Shown here piece by piece: positions 34,160 through 42,624 of a DNA stretch of 51,784 nt (position 1 is its first letter; every line of letters starts with the position of its first letter). The notes beneath the pieces were generated by a model that ran no database searches, was not told the origin of the DNA, and saw only the letters and a program-made list of their open reading frames with translations. The position numbers were made by a program, and so were the translations under genes. The DNA comes from an uncultured Lentisphaeria bacterium (GTDB taxonomy: Bacteria > Verrucomicrobiota > Lentisphaeria > Victivallales > UBA1829), in contig CAJKAR010000034.1 in assembly GCA_905197955.1 (NCBI GenBank), forward strand, positions 1-51,784, given 5' to 3'.

Positions 34160-35209
34160 ATGGCAAAATATCAGGAGATCTGCGAAATTCTCTCCGAACG
34201 GATCGAGAACGGAGATTATGCGGGAGGACGCATCCCGCCGCTTCGCAAACTGGCGGAGGACATGGGAGTCAGTTATCTGACGGCACGGCAGGCGGTCAAT
34301 CTGCTGAAGGAAAAAGGAGTTGTCGGAGCCAGTTCCAGCGGACGCAGTGTACATGTCAACGGATCAGGAACCGTCCATCCCCTTGTCGCCCTCATCACCC
34401 CATTCTGGCACTTTTCCGAATGGCATGCGACCATCAACGAAAAAGTCAAGGAGTGCGGCGGCCTTCTGCGGATCTTCGCGTTCGCAACCGAAACCGATCC
34501 GATCATCAACGAAGCTCTCAATGAAGAGTTCGATCTGATCTTCATCGAACTGCCGGCCAATCCGAATGCACGACTCCTGGAACGGGTCGCAAAACTCAAG
34601 AAAAAGGCGGTTGTCATGTTCCAGGACCGGACAGATTACGGAATCCGTTCCGTACTGGGAGCACCTGTGGAATCGATCAGTCTTTTCATGAAGAAACTGA
34701 AGGACGCAGAGGCAAAACGCATCGACATGATTACGCCGGAACCGGAAAACAATTTCAATTTGAACGAACGCAGAAATGTCTGGCAGAAGGCGTTGAAAAC
34801 ATACCATCTGACCGGAATCTGTCATACCTATCAGGCGCAGCGGTTCAAACACAATCAGATTACAGCAAAACAGCTTTGTTCGGAACTGCTGGAAAATCCG
34901 TCTTTGCCGGATGCGATTTTCTGTGCGGGACATGATATTGCAATCGGGCTCTACCGGGCATGTTATGAGAAGGGAATCCGGATCGGCAGAGATGTCTCCG
35001 TATTCTGTTTCGGGGCGGATAACGACTGCAAGCTGATGACTCCGGCTCTGGCAACCGTTGTCAATCACGGAGTTGCGGAACTGCTGGAACAAATCATCCG
35101 TCAGTATTGTCCGGGAAATCAGATCACCGATCAGCTTCTGTACCAGCTGGAAACAATGGAAATTTTTGAAGGAGAATCCTTAAATATAGAAAAAAGGAGT
35201 GATCAATGA
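34160..35209 (+). CDS. GntR-HTH / LacI-type sensor transcriptional regulator
   Basis: The 349-residue regulator has the same architecture as the one at 26904. A GntR winged helix covers about 1-65 (ISERIENGDY-like segment, LRKLAEDMGVSYLTARQAVNLLKEKGVV). A sugar-sensing domain (about 75-335) has PDAIFCAGHDIAIGLYRACYEKGIR and DVSVFCFGADNDCKLMTP. Start: ATG at 34160 with GGAAAAAG upstream; an earlier in-frame start lies within the operator region. The stop overlaps the prepilin-like start by ATGA (35206-35209). It probably controls the glycosidase gene behind it. Confidence 0.87.
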   Translation: MAKYQEICEILSERIENGDYAGGRIPPLRKLAEDMGVSYLTARQAVNLLKEKGVVGASSSGRSVHVNGSGTVHPLVALITPFWHFSEWHATINEKVKECGGLLRIFAFATETDPIINEALNEEFDLIFIELPANPNARLLERVAKLKKKAVVMFQDRTDYGIRSVLGAPVESISLFMKKLKDAEAKRIDMITPEPENNFNLNERRNVWQKALKTYHLTGICHTYQAQRFKHNQITAKQLCSELLENPSLPDAIFCAGHDIAIGLYRACYEKGIRIGRDVSVFCFGADNDCKLMTPALATVVNHGVAELLEQIIRQYCPGNQITDQLLYQLETMEIFEGESLNIEKRSDQ

Positions 35210-35871
35210 AACGAAATTTTACACTGATAGAACTTCTCGTCGTAATTGCAGTCATTGCAATTCTGGTGTCCATGCTTCTTCCGGCGCTGAACAAGGCAAG
35301 GGATGCCTCGCTGAAAATCAAGTGCACCGGAGCGCTGAAGCAGTGTGCGGGATTCGCTCAGCTGTATGCATCGGACAATAATGATTTTCTTTTCAAGGAT
35401 CCGGACCGCAGCAATCCCGGCTGGCATTTTCTGTCGCTGCAATATGCAACGAAACAAAAGACGGCAAAAGATATCTGGTGGTGCCCGAAAGATCTTGTCG
35501 GAATCAGCAGACCGCTGCAGCAGGCATTCGACAATCTCCGCATCTCCTACGGATTCAACAGCAATTTTCTCACGGGCTTCCGCATCTCGCAGGCAAAGCA
35601 TACTTCGGACACAGTTCTGATTGCGGAGTCGGCGACGGATCTGGACACCAATCCGGGCGGATACTACTTCTGTTACTCCTGGGCCATGGATGTATCCCCC
35701 TGGCCCTATCACGGAATGCAGTGCAATATTGCATGGCTCGACGGACATGCATCTTCCGTAACCAGTCCCATCGGAGTCCCCGGAACGAAATCCGCTTCCA
35801 GAGGTCTCTATCAGGAAAGCGTCCTCGGCAGCAAGTTTACAACCCGGAATAAATGGAATCCTCTCCGATAA
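35206..35871 (+). CDS. Prepilin-like (H-X9-DG type) protein, unit 2
   Basis: The 221-residue protein starts MKRN and then the pilin-like helix FTLIELLVVIAVIAILVSML with Glu at +5. Its C-terminal part contains an exact H-X9-DG module: the His of PYHGMQ is nine residues before the DG of AWLDGH. The residue before the predicted processing site is Asn instead of Gly. Translation is coupled to the regulator by the ATGA overlap. AAAAAAGGAG lies just upstream inside the regulator end. Role unknown; see findings. Confidence 0.88.
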   Translation: MKRNFTLIELLVVIAVIAILVSMLLPALNKARDASLKIKCTGALKQCAGFAQLYASDNNDFLFKDPDRSNPGWHFLSLQYATKQKTAKDIWWCPKDLVGISRPLQQAFDNLRISYGFNSNFLTGFRISQAKHTSDTVLIAESATDLDTNPGGYYFCYSWAMDVSPWPYHGMQCNIAWLDGHASSVTSPIGVPGTKSASRGLYQESVLGSKFTTRNKWNPLR

Positions 35872-35908
35872 TCCACGGTTTCATTGACAACGAAAGGTAC
35901 TTTCATTC

Positions 35909-38221
35909 ATGAAAACTTCATCTCTGATTTTCACTCTTGCGTTTGCCGCATTCACCCAGCTTCCGGCTGTGGAAATTCCGGCGGACTCCTGCCGCAACAC
36001 CGCGACCTGGACCTTTTTCAACGGTTCGGAATTCAAAGGGGCTTCCGGAGGAATCTCCGCAACAGAAGAAGGACTGCGTCTCGACTATGATTTTTCCAAA
36101 GGTGGAAAATATGTCGGGATCCATCCGCGTTCCCCGGTGCTTGCCGCGCTGCCCGGAGAATTCCGTGCAGAGGTGCAGGCGGATCAGGATTGTGTCCTCA
36201 ATTACCGTCTCACCGATGCCGGAGGCAGGACCTTTCAGGCGCGGGGGACAGTGCTGAAAAAAGATCAGGAAAGCACAATGACTCTGTCGCGGAAAGGTCC
36301 CTGGCAAAGCATCTGGGGCGGCAGCGGCGGAAAGACGCCGCGTCTTCCGCTGAAACAGATCCAGCTCATTGTCTCGGTTCAAAAAGGACAAGCGCAGAAA
36401 GGTTCCATCCTGCTCCGATCCCTGAAAATTGATTCTGCGGAATCTCTTGTCCCCTTCCGGAAGCTTCCGGAATTTGAAAAAGATGCCGCAGGATGGAAGC
36501 TGAAAGGAAAATGGCTGCCGCTTGCCACCGGAGCGGAACTCTCGATGACAGCAGTCCCGACTGCGGGGATCCCTGCAGAACTAGCAATTTCGCTGCCGCA
36601 GCAGGGACGGGATCTGACGGTCCGTTTTGCTCTTGATCCGAAGAAAAAATCCCAGACCATTCATTGGGCACCGCCCTTCCCGAACGGCGTGAATCCCAGA
36701 AACATCTATCAGATCACATTCTGTGTCTCCGCCCGGAATGGAGAAACCGCAGGTTTCCGGACCAGTCTGGAAGGGAAGCTTTCCAGTCAGGTGAATCTGG
36801 GAAAACCGAAAAACAGTCTGGAAATTCCCTCCTCCAGACTGGGTACATGCGTGCATTTCAGTTATGCGCCGACCCCGTCCGGAGCATTCCGCGGCTGGTA
36901 TCCGAAAGAGAAACTTCTGAATGAAATCCAGGCCTGCGGATTCAAGTGGATTCGGGAAGGACTTTCCATGAAAAAAGATGCTTCCGGAACATGGAAGATC
37001 TGCGACATTGACCTGAAAACGCTTCAACAGGCAAAAGCCCGCGGAATTGAACAGATTGTATGCATCAGCATGACTCCGGAGGAAAGCATTGAGGAATTTC
37101 TCAAACGGGTCGATGCCGTTGTCCGCGGATCGCGAAAATGGGTCCGCGTGTATGAACTGGGCAATGAGCCTCACAATTTCAAGTGGAAGGCATATCACGG
37201 GGGAACCTGGAACGGGTATGAAAAAGATGGCACCATCTCAAAATGGGTGAAAGAACATCTGAAATACACGAATGCCGCCGCGGATTACATCAAAAAAATC
37301 TATCCGGAATCCACAGTCATCGGACTGGGGGCCTGTTCTCCCACCAATTTTCATTATCTGAATCTGGGTGTTTCAAAAAATCTGGACGGCATAGTCGATC
37401 ATCCTTACACCTACTCCCTGCCGCCGGAAAAGATCCCGTTCGGCTGGAATCTTACCAAGCGCGACGGAATCCGGATCGGAAACAAGGAACACACATTCGC
37501 CGGACTCGTTCAATCCTATCACGATCATTTCCGGAAGACCGGACAAGCGAGAAGCCTCTGGGTCACGGAATTCGGCTTCACGACATTCTGGTTCAACGGG
37601 AAAACAGAAAAACGACTGTATGCCGGGTTCAGTGAAAAGGCTCAGGCCTGCTATCTTCTGCGCCGCTTCATGGAGAGTCTGGCGCTGCCGATAGAGGTCA
37701 GCTGTCAATACGATTTTCTGGACGACTATCAATCCAGTGAGTTCGGCGATGAATCCAATTTCGGCATTCTCCGCGGGGACTATTCCAGAAAACCGGCATT
37801 TTACATTCTTCAGCGTCTGAATTCCCTGATGCATGCGGCGGAACCGGATCCCGAAGCCAAAATCAAAATCACGGCATCGCCGCTCCACCGCAGTGTCCGG
37901 CGCGGACCTCTCCTCAAATGGGACGACCAGCCGATCCTGGCGGAAAACGGAATCCGGGCCTATGCCTATCAGGACAAAAACACGCCGGCGGAACGGATGG
38001 TGGGAATCTGGTCCATGCTTCCGTATTCCGGAGAATTCAACAATCGTTCGGTCTCGTTGGAGATTGCGGGTTGGGACGAGTTCCGGGAACGTCCCGTGGC
38101 CATCAACATGATGAGCGGAGAGACTTATGACATCCCCTTTGAAACAAAAGATGGAAAACTGATTCTTCCGCTGATTCAGCTGAAAGAAGCACCGCTCCTC
38201 ATCAAATTCTTCAAGAAGTGA
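35909..38221 (+). CDS. Secreted clan-A (TIM-barrel) glycoside hydrolase
   Basis: A 770-residue protein with a signal peptide (about 1-20). A long beta-rich N-terminal region (about 25-305) may bind carbohydrate. A (beta/alpha)8 domain (about 310-640) follows, then a small beta domain. The general acid is probably E420 in YELGNEPHN. The nucleophile is probably E554 in WVTEFGF, the clan-A spacing (strands 4 and 7). Family could be GH39-, GH5- or GH30-like; I cannot decide by eye. It is the only enzyme of unit 2, 37 bases after the prepilin-like gene. It faces the convergent permease gene. Confidence 0.82.
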   Translation: MKTSSLIFTLAFAAFTQLPAVEIPADSCRNTATWTFFNGSEFKGASGGISATEEGLRLDYDFSKGGKYVGIHPRSPVLAALPGEFRAEVQADQDCVLNYRLTDAGGRTFQARGTVLKKDQESTMTLSRKGPWQSIWGGSGGKTPRLPLKQIQLIVSVQKGQAQKGSILLRSLKIDSAESLVPFRKLPEFEKDAAGWKLKGKWLPLATGAELSMTAVPTAGIPAELAISLPQQGRDLTVRFALDPKKKSQTIHWAPPFPNGVNPRNIYQITFCVSARNGETAGFRTSLEGKLSSQVNLGKPKNSLEIPSSRLGTCVHFSYAPTPSGAFRGWYPKEKLLNEIQACGFKWIREGLSMKKDASGTWKICDIDLKTLQQAKARGIEQIVCISMTPEESIEEFLKRVDAVVRGSRKWVRVYELGNEPHNFKWKAYHGGTWNGYEKDGTISKWVKEHLKYTNAAADYIKKIYPESTVIGLGACSPTNFHYLNLGVSKNLDGIVDHPYTYSLPPEKIPFGWNLTKRDGIRIGNKEHTFAGLVQSYHDHFRKTGQARSLWVTEFGFTTFWFNGKTEKRLYAGFSEKAQACYLLRRFMESLALPIEVSCQYDFLDDYQSSEFGDESNFGILRGDYSRKPAFYILQRLNSLMHAAEPDPEAKIKITASPLHRSVRRGPLLKWDDQPILAENGIRAYAYQDKNTPAERMVGIWSMLPYSGEFNNRSVSLEIAGWDEFRERPVAINMMSGETYDIPFETKDGKLILPLIQLKEAPLLIKFFKK

Positions 38222-38296
38222 TTCCGTTCTTCCACGGGATTTCTTCCAAACTCCATTGAAGGGGTCCGACGGCCTCTGCGGAAATCGTCGGGCTCC

Positions 38297-39325
38297 TCAC
38301 ACTCTGGACTGGAACGAAATACGGGGATCCACAAACACATACAGGATATCTGCCAGCAGCATTCCCGCAAGAGTCAAGGCGCCGCCGAAGGCGAACAGAG
38401 TCATCAGCAGAGGGATATCGCGACTGCTGAGCGCCATCATGGAAAGCGATCCCATTCCGGGAATATTGAAAACATACTCCACCAGAATGCTTCCGGAAAC
38501 CAGTGCGGGAAGCAGTCCGGCGAAAAGAGTTACCATAATCACAAGAGTATTCCGGAAGGCATGGGAAAGCACCACATCAAATGGAGGGACTCCTTTTGCT
38601 ACCGCTGTTCGAATGTAATCCTGTTTCATGACATCCATCATAGCGGATCTGGTGAAACGGGAAAGACCGGCAAATCCTCCGTAGGTCAGGCAAAGCACGG
38701 GCAGGACATAATGCATCAGGGTTTCACCGATAATACGCCATGTGGAAAGTCCGACAGTCAGTTCCGGTTCCAAACCTTTCAGGGGAAAAAGAGGAAGGAC
38801 CCCTCCTTTGCAAAGAGTCGCCTGCAAAATCAGCGCGACCCAGAGAGTCGGCAGAGAATAGAGGAAAAAAAGCAGAAGAGTTGTAATCTTATCATAACGG
38901 CTGTCCGGAAAAATCCCGGCAAGAATTCCCATCGGAATGGCCAGCAGATACGTCAGGAGAATTGCCATGATATTGAGTCGGAGAGTCACCGGCAGACGCT
39001 CCAGGATCAGTTCAGTCACGGGGCGTCCCTTGTCCACGGAAACGGAGGTGCCGAAATCGCCGTGGAGAATGATCTGTTTCATCCAGAGATAGAATCCGAT
39101 ATAAGGCGGCTTATCCAGATGGAGTTTTTCCCGCAGGGAATCATTTTTCAGGAGTTCCCCTTTTTCCGCGGACAAGCTGCCTGCGCCCTGAGAGCTGAGC
39201 ATGGAACTTTTGGTCGGATCGCCCGGAGCCAGACGCAGCAGGAGATAACTGACAAAGAGAATAATGAACAATGTCAGCAGAGCGAGAGCGAGTCGTTTCA
39301 ATAAATAAAGGGACAATCCGTGCAT
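38297..39325 (-). CDS. OppB/DppB-type ABC transporter permease (orphan)
   Basis: A 342-residue membrane protein of the peptide/opine/nickel importer permease family. It has the LAPGDPT segment after the first helix, a periplasmic loop with LDKPPYIGFYLWMK and GDFGTSV, five further helices, and the EAA loop around SAMMDVMKQDYIRTAVAKGV. It ends with VEYVFNIPGMGSLS and VDPRI. Start: I choose ATG 39325 because a TTGACA promoter predicts transcription beginning at about 39361; an in-frame ATG at 39361 would be leaderless. No Shine-Dalgarno is seen at either. Partner OppC, ATPase and binding-protein genes are absent nearby. Confidence 0.85.
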   Translation of the reverse strand: MHGLSLYLLKRLALALLTLFIILFVSYLLLRLAPGDPTKSSMLSSQGAGSLSAEKGELLKNDSLREKLHLDKPPYIGFYLWMKQIILHGDFGTSVSVDKGRPVTELILERLPVTLRLNIMAILLTYLLAIPMGILAGIFPDSRYDKITTLLLFFLYSLPTLWVALILQATLCKGGVLPLFPLKGLEPELTVGLSTWRIIGETLMHYVLPVLCLTYGGFAGLSRFTRSAMMDVMKQDYIRTAVAKGVPPFDVVLSHAFRNTLVIMVTLFAGLLPALVSGSILVEYVFNIPGMGSLSMMALSSRDIPLLMTLFAFGGALTLAGMLLADILYVFVDPRISFQSRV

Positions 39326-39367
39326 AATTTTAGAAAAACCATTTGCTTTTTTCGGTATCATAGTGCA

Positions 39368-39398
39368 TATTTACGCAGTTTGCAAGTCGGATTGTCAA
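39368..39398 (-). promoter_or_regulatory. Probable promoter of the orphan permease
   Basis: On the minus strand a perfect TTGACA (39398-39393) is followed by GTAAAT after 18 bases or TAAATA after 19 bases. It lies between the divergent tRNA gene and the permease. Confidence 0.5.
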
Positions 39399-39416
39399 AT
39401 TATCCGCAGCGAATGT

Positions 39417-39493
39417 GCTCTCGTAGCTCAGTTGGATAGAGCGACTCTCTCCTAAAGAGTAGGTCGCGCGTTCGATTCGCGCCGAGGGCACCA
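39417..39493 (+). tRNA. tRNA-Arg (anticodon CCT)
   Basis: A 77-nt cloverleaf. The 7-bp acceptor stem is GCTCTCG with CGAGGGC (one G-T pair). The D stem is GCTC/GAGC, the anticodon stem ACTCT/AGAGT with loop CTCCTAA, and the T stem GCGCG/CGCGC around TTCGATT. Discriminator A and an encoded CCA follow. The anticodon CCT reads the rare codon AGG. The 3' end borders an AT-rich stretch, and tRNA-Arg genes are common integration sites. Confidence 0.96.
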
Positions 39494-39701
39494 TATTTCC
39501 CTATTCATTATCAATAAGATACAGATATCACCATCCTTACTAAACTCATCATTCATGGTGCCGTTATAATGCCGGCATCGCATAAACTCCCATAATTTTC
39601 GAGCTCATTCGTCTCAGGGATGAGTCTTTCTTAATTTACGGAAAAACTCCCACCTCATTACAACACAAGCGGGATGAGACTGAAAATGACTTTCCGTCGT
39701 T
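39494..39701. other. AT-rich spacer after tRNA-Arg
   Basis: No gene is seen. The composition drops sharply in GC relative to the genes on the left. Short repeated words with GGGATGAG occur near 39617 and 39672. I found no copy of the tRNA 3' end that would mark an attachment site. Confidence 0.5.
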
Positions 39702-40901
39702 TTATACAACCCTAAAATAGGACTTGTATTGTTCTGGAGAAAGGATCGTATCTTTTAATTCGCAGGAATTAAACGTGCTATCAGTCAACTCTTTTATCTC
39801 AATAACTGAATCTTCAAATCGAACAGATTGAAATTTTGAATCGAAAATTTTTTCAAAACTTACAGTGTCACGGCAAGATAAAAATTTAACATAATTAAGT
39901 GACATATACTGGAAAGTAAAATTTTTAAATGTACAGCAACAAAATACCACATTATCAAGTTCGGATAAGTACATTTCGCTGTTATCAAATTCGCATGAAT
40001 AGAATGTCATATTAGATAAGTTGTATAGGGTAGGAAACTTATAGTCTGAAAAATCAAGTTCTCTTACTTCTTCTGATTTACTTGCATAGTATGAGAGCAA
40101 AGAACAAATGATTTGTTCTCGAAGCTGGTCTATCTCTTCTTTGGCAGAATCAGGATTTAATTCCTTTCTCTCTTTCTGAATCTGATTAAGAAAAAAACGT
40201 AAAAATGTTTCACACATCTTTTGCAAATTATGTTCCTTTAACAAATACCCATTAACCAAGCCGGAAATCGCGACTATTCGCAGAGAAAGTAAAGCATTCC
40301 GATCCGTCACAATTTCTATAAGTCTAAAAAAAATATCATACTCTGATTTGCTTTTTTCTAACGTCAGACTCTTTTCTTCATTCTCCAAGGCTCTTGTTTT
40401 ATCTTTATTTCGCCAAATCCAAAGCCCCCAGGCGGTCGGCAAGGCAAGAAAAGCGATCAATAAGGTATCCGGGATAATTTCACTTTTCAAAAAGGGAACT
40501 TCTTCGTTGAATCTTGCTATCCCATATCCAATATACATAAGAAAGGACATGAGTCCCAAAAGAAATAATGCGCGATTACGGTTCGAGCTTCTGTAAAAAT
40601 GTCCCATTCTCAAATTTTCAAAAGGAAAGAGATAATAGAGCATAAGGGTAAAGGAAAACAGAAAAAGAAAACATCCCTTATACTGCCAAATAATATCCAT
40701 AAGAGAACGGACTCTACGCTCAAAATATCGACAGCTATCCGTCACAAAATAAATACAATCCCCCAAATACAAACTAAGATTTTCCCTGCAAAAGGCTAAA
40801 ACAATCAAAAAAACAATCAGTAAACTAAAAAAAAAGATTTTCATAAGTCTTGAATTTTTCTTTATCCAGCTCCATAAATTTTTCTTATCACTATTTTCCA
40901 T
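39702..40901 (-). CDS. Membrane protein with pentapeptide-like C-terminal domain
   Basis: A 399-residue protein unlike its neighbours in base composition: it is very AT-rich with many AAA and TTT codons. About four hydrophobic helices lie at 19-40, 75-93, 111-130 and 146-165. A charged, coiled-coil-prone helical middle (about 170-275) comes next. A C-terminal region (about 280-390) has repeated segments of the type LSNMTFYSCEFDNSEMYL and FKNFTFQYMSLNYVKFLSC, which suggest a pentapeptide-repeat beta helix. Function is unknown. Start: ATG at 40901 with GAGG seven bases upstream. It is probably horizontally acquired. Confidence 0.75.
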   Translation of the reverse strand: MENSDKKNLWSWIKKNSRLMKIFFFSLLIVFLIVLAFCRENLSLYLGDCIYFVTDSCRYFERRVRSLMDIIWQYKGCFLFLFSFTLMLYYLFPFENLRMGHFYRSSNRNRALFLLGLMSFLMYIGYGIARFNEEVPFLKSEIIPDTLLIAFLALPTAWGLWIWRNKDKTRALENEEKSLTLEKSKSEYDIFFRLIEIVTDRNALLSLRIVAISGLVNGYLLKEHNLQKMCETFLRFFLNQIQKERKELNPDSAKEEIDQLREQIICSLLSYYASKSEEVRELDFSDYKFPTLYNLSNMTFYSCEFDNSEMYLSELDNVVFCCCTFKNFTFQYMSLNYVKFLSCRDTVSFEKIFDSKFQSVRFEDSVIEIKELTDSTFNSCELKDTILSPEQYKSYFRVV

Positions 40902-41503
40902 AAGACAACCTCAATTTTATTTTTACTCTCAAAAAAGATACTTTCCTTTTCAAAAAAAACAAATCAATATTTAAAAATAAAACTTAATTACCGACACAAA
41001 TCAAAAACAAACACCTGAAGATCCCCCCATCTGCGCCCAATAGTAAACCGATACAGACAGTATAGACAGGGCATTCTGTTCCAACAGTTTTTCTCGACGA
41101 CAGAAGAGGTAGACTAATCGAATTTCCACCGGCGGACACATGATTCAACAGCGAGCCAAAACGCAACGAAAGCCCAGACAGGCCCATCGTGACAAAAGAC
41201 ATCTTTGTCAATCCCCACAACAAGGCAAAAAAATTTATTTGCGAAAATCCATTCAGCTTCACTCGGAGTGATAATGTCTGGAATTTGCATACATTTTAAT
41301 TGTAGCCTGCCGTGTTTCCTGGATAAGAAACTCTGCATGAATTTTAAAGGTCCTTGCGGAGAATTTTCAAAAAGATGAATTTGTCCCCCCTTTTGAGACT
41401 TGGAGAATTCGCCGTTTTTAGGTAGAGAAAAGAGTTTTGAAAAACCTCAAAATGCTCCACCATTTCTGTTCTTTTTCAGATCCAAAAGTATCATATCTAT
41501 CGG
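40902..41503. other. Intergenic stretch of 602 bases, possible degraded gene
   Basis: This AT-rich to mixed-composition region has no open reading frame I can assign. Two short overlapping minus-strand frames (41338-41114 and 41262-40984) contain hydrophobic and plausible-looking segments, such as DIITPSEAEWIFANK and KMSFVTMGLSGLSLRFG. They look like one frame-shifted remnant. I cannot name a parent family. Confidence 0.4.
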
Positions 41504-42388
41504 TTAGATGATTTTATCTTTGGAAAGCGCCTGCTGATACTTCCGATAAGCCGTAGGAGATCGTCCCATCACACGCCGGAATTCCTCGGCAAAGTAAAAC
41601 TGATTGCAATACCCCAGGCGATAAGCTATCTCTTTAATACTCATATCCGGCACCTGCAGAAAATATACGGCTCGTTCCATTTTGCGCGCAATCCGATACT
41701 GCATCGGAGTCATGCCTGTATGCTTTTTTATCATACGGATCAGACTCATCTTGCTGATTCCGGTAAAATTCTCCAAATCGGCAATAGAGAGTTTCCGCTC
41801 AAAATCCAGCTCCAGAAACTCCAGGATCCGGGGAAGAAGCGTATGGGAAGACTGTTTTTCCAGTTTTTCCAATGCAATACTGGCAATCAGTTCATAGCAT
41901 TGTCCCATCAAAGAGATAAATTCGTTCCGATCCTCCGTATCAACATGATCCCCGATTGCTTTCAGCTTTTTCAGAAAATCAGCGAACTCCTCCACATTGT
42001 ACAGCGCGGTCCGGTTCAGATGCAGCGAGGACAGGATGGAAGACAGGTGACTGCCCTTAATCTCCAGCACATACTTATGCTGATATCCCCATGAGCGAAA
42101 CAAATATGGCGTAAACTCCGGAACAAGCAGAACCTTGCCGGGTGATACCGTGTACTTTTTCCCGTTGATCTCATAAATGCTCTCCCCCGATTCGAGCGCA
42201 ACCAGCATCAGGAAACTGACGCCGGGAGAATCGTACCATGCATTGGCCTCGTCCCGGATCTGATCTTCAAAACAGAACGGATACAGCGGAAGATCCAGAT
42301 TAAAATGAAGCTGAAGAAGACGACGGCAATGATACAGCTCATTGCTGTAATTCGGTGAAAAAAAAGCACTGACTCTTTTCGATTTCAT
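41504..42388 (-). CDS. AraC-family transcriptional regulator
   Basis: The 294-residue protein has an N-terminal cupin-like sensor (about 1-165, with YEINGKKYTVSPGKVLLVPEFTPYLF). The AraC DNA-binding domain (about 190-290) has two helix-turn-helix units: LSIADLENFTGISKMSLIRMIKKHTGMTP and MSIKEIAYRLGYCNQFYFAEEFRRVMGRSPTAYRK. It is divergent from the glycosidase at 42625 and most likely activates it in response to a sugar. Start: ATG at 42388 with GGAGGA six bases upstream; an in-frame start 35 codons further out adds an unrelated leader. Confidence 0.9.
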   Translation of the reverse strand: MKSKRVSAFFSPNYSNELYHCRRLLQLHFNLDLPLYPFCFEDQIRDEANAWYDSPGVSFLMLVALESGESIYEINGKKYTVSPGKVLLVPEFTPYLFRSWGYQHKYVLEIKGSHLSSILSSLHLNRTALYNVEEFADFLKKLKAIGDHVDTEDRNEFISLMGQCYELIASIALEKLEKQSSHTLLPRILEFLELDFERKLSIADLENFTGISKMSLIRMIKKHTGMTPMQYRIARKMERAVYFLQVPDMSIKEIAYRLGYCNQFYFAEEFRRVMGRSPTAYRKYQQALSKDKII

Positions 42389-42536
42389 CCCATTCCTCCG
42401 TTGCGGATACTTTAACCACCTTTCCCAGAAAATGCAACCCGGATACCTTTTAACAATTCCTGATTCTTCCACTGAAAGAAGCTCTTTTACCAATATATTC
42501 TGTTACTATTCCATATCTCTAAGCTGTTTTGCCTGA

Positions 42537-42565
42537 TTGACGCTTTTTGCGTTTTATGCTATAAT
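42537..42565 (+). promoter_or_regulatory. Promoter of unit 3 glycosidase operon
   Basis: TTGACG (42537-42542) and a perfect TATAAT (42560-42565) are 17 bases apart. They lie 148 bases from the AraC regulator start, so a regulator site could fit between. Confidence 0.85.
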
Positions 42566-42624
42566 TAAAACAGAAAACGCCCCGGAATCAATCGACTTTT
42601 TTGAAATATTTGACAAGGAGCATA

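Noticed and set aside
38266..38291. Six-base-pair hairpin between the convergent glycosidase and permease genes
   Set aside because: Short stem with a 14-base loop and no T-run on either strand; too weak to call a terminator.
39417..41503. Search for a direct repeat of the tRNA 3' end as an attachment site
   Set aside because: No second copy of the tRNA end was found by eye in the island or just beyond it, so no att site is claimed.
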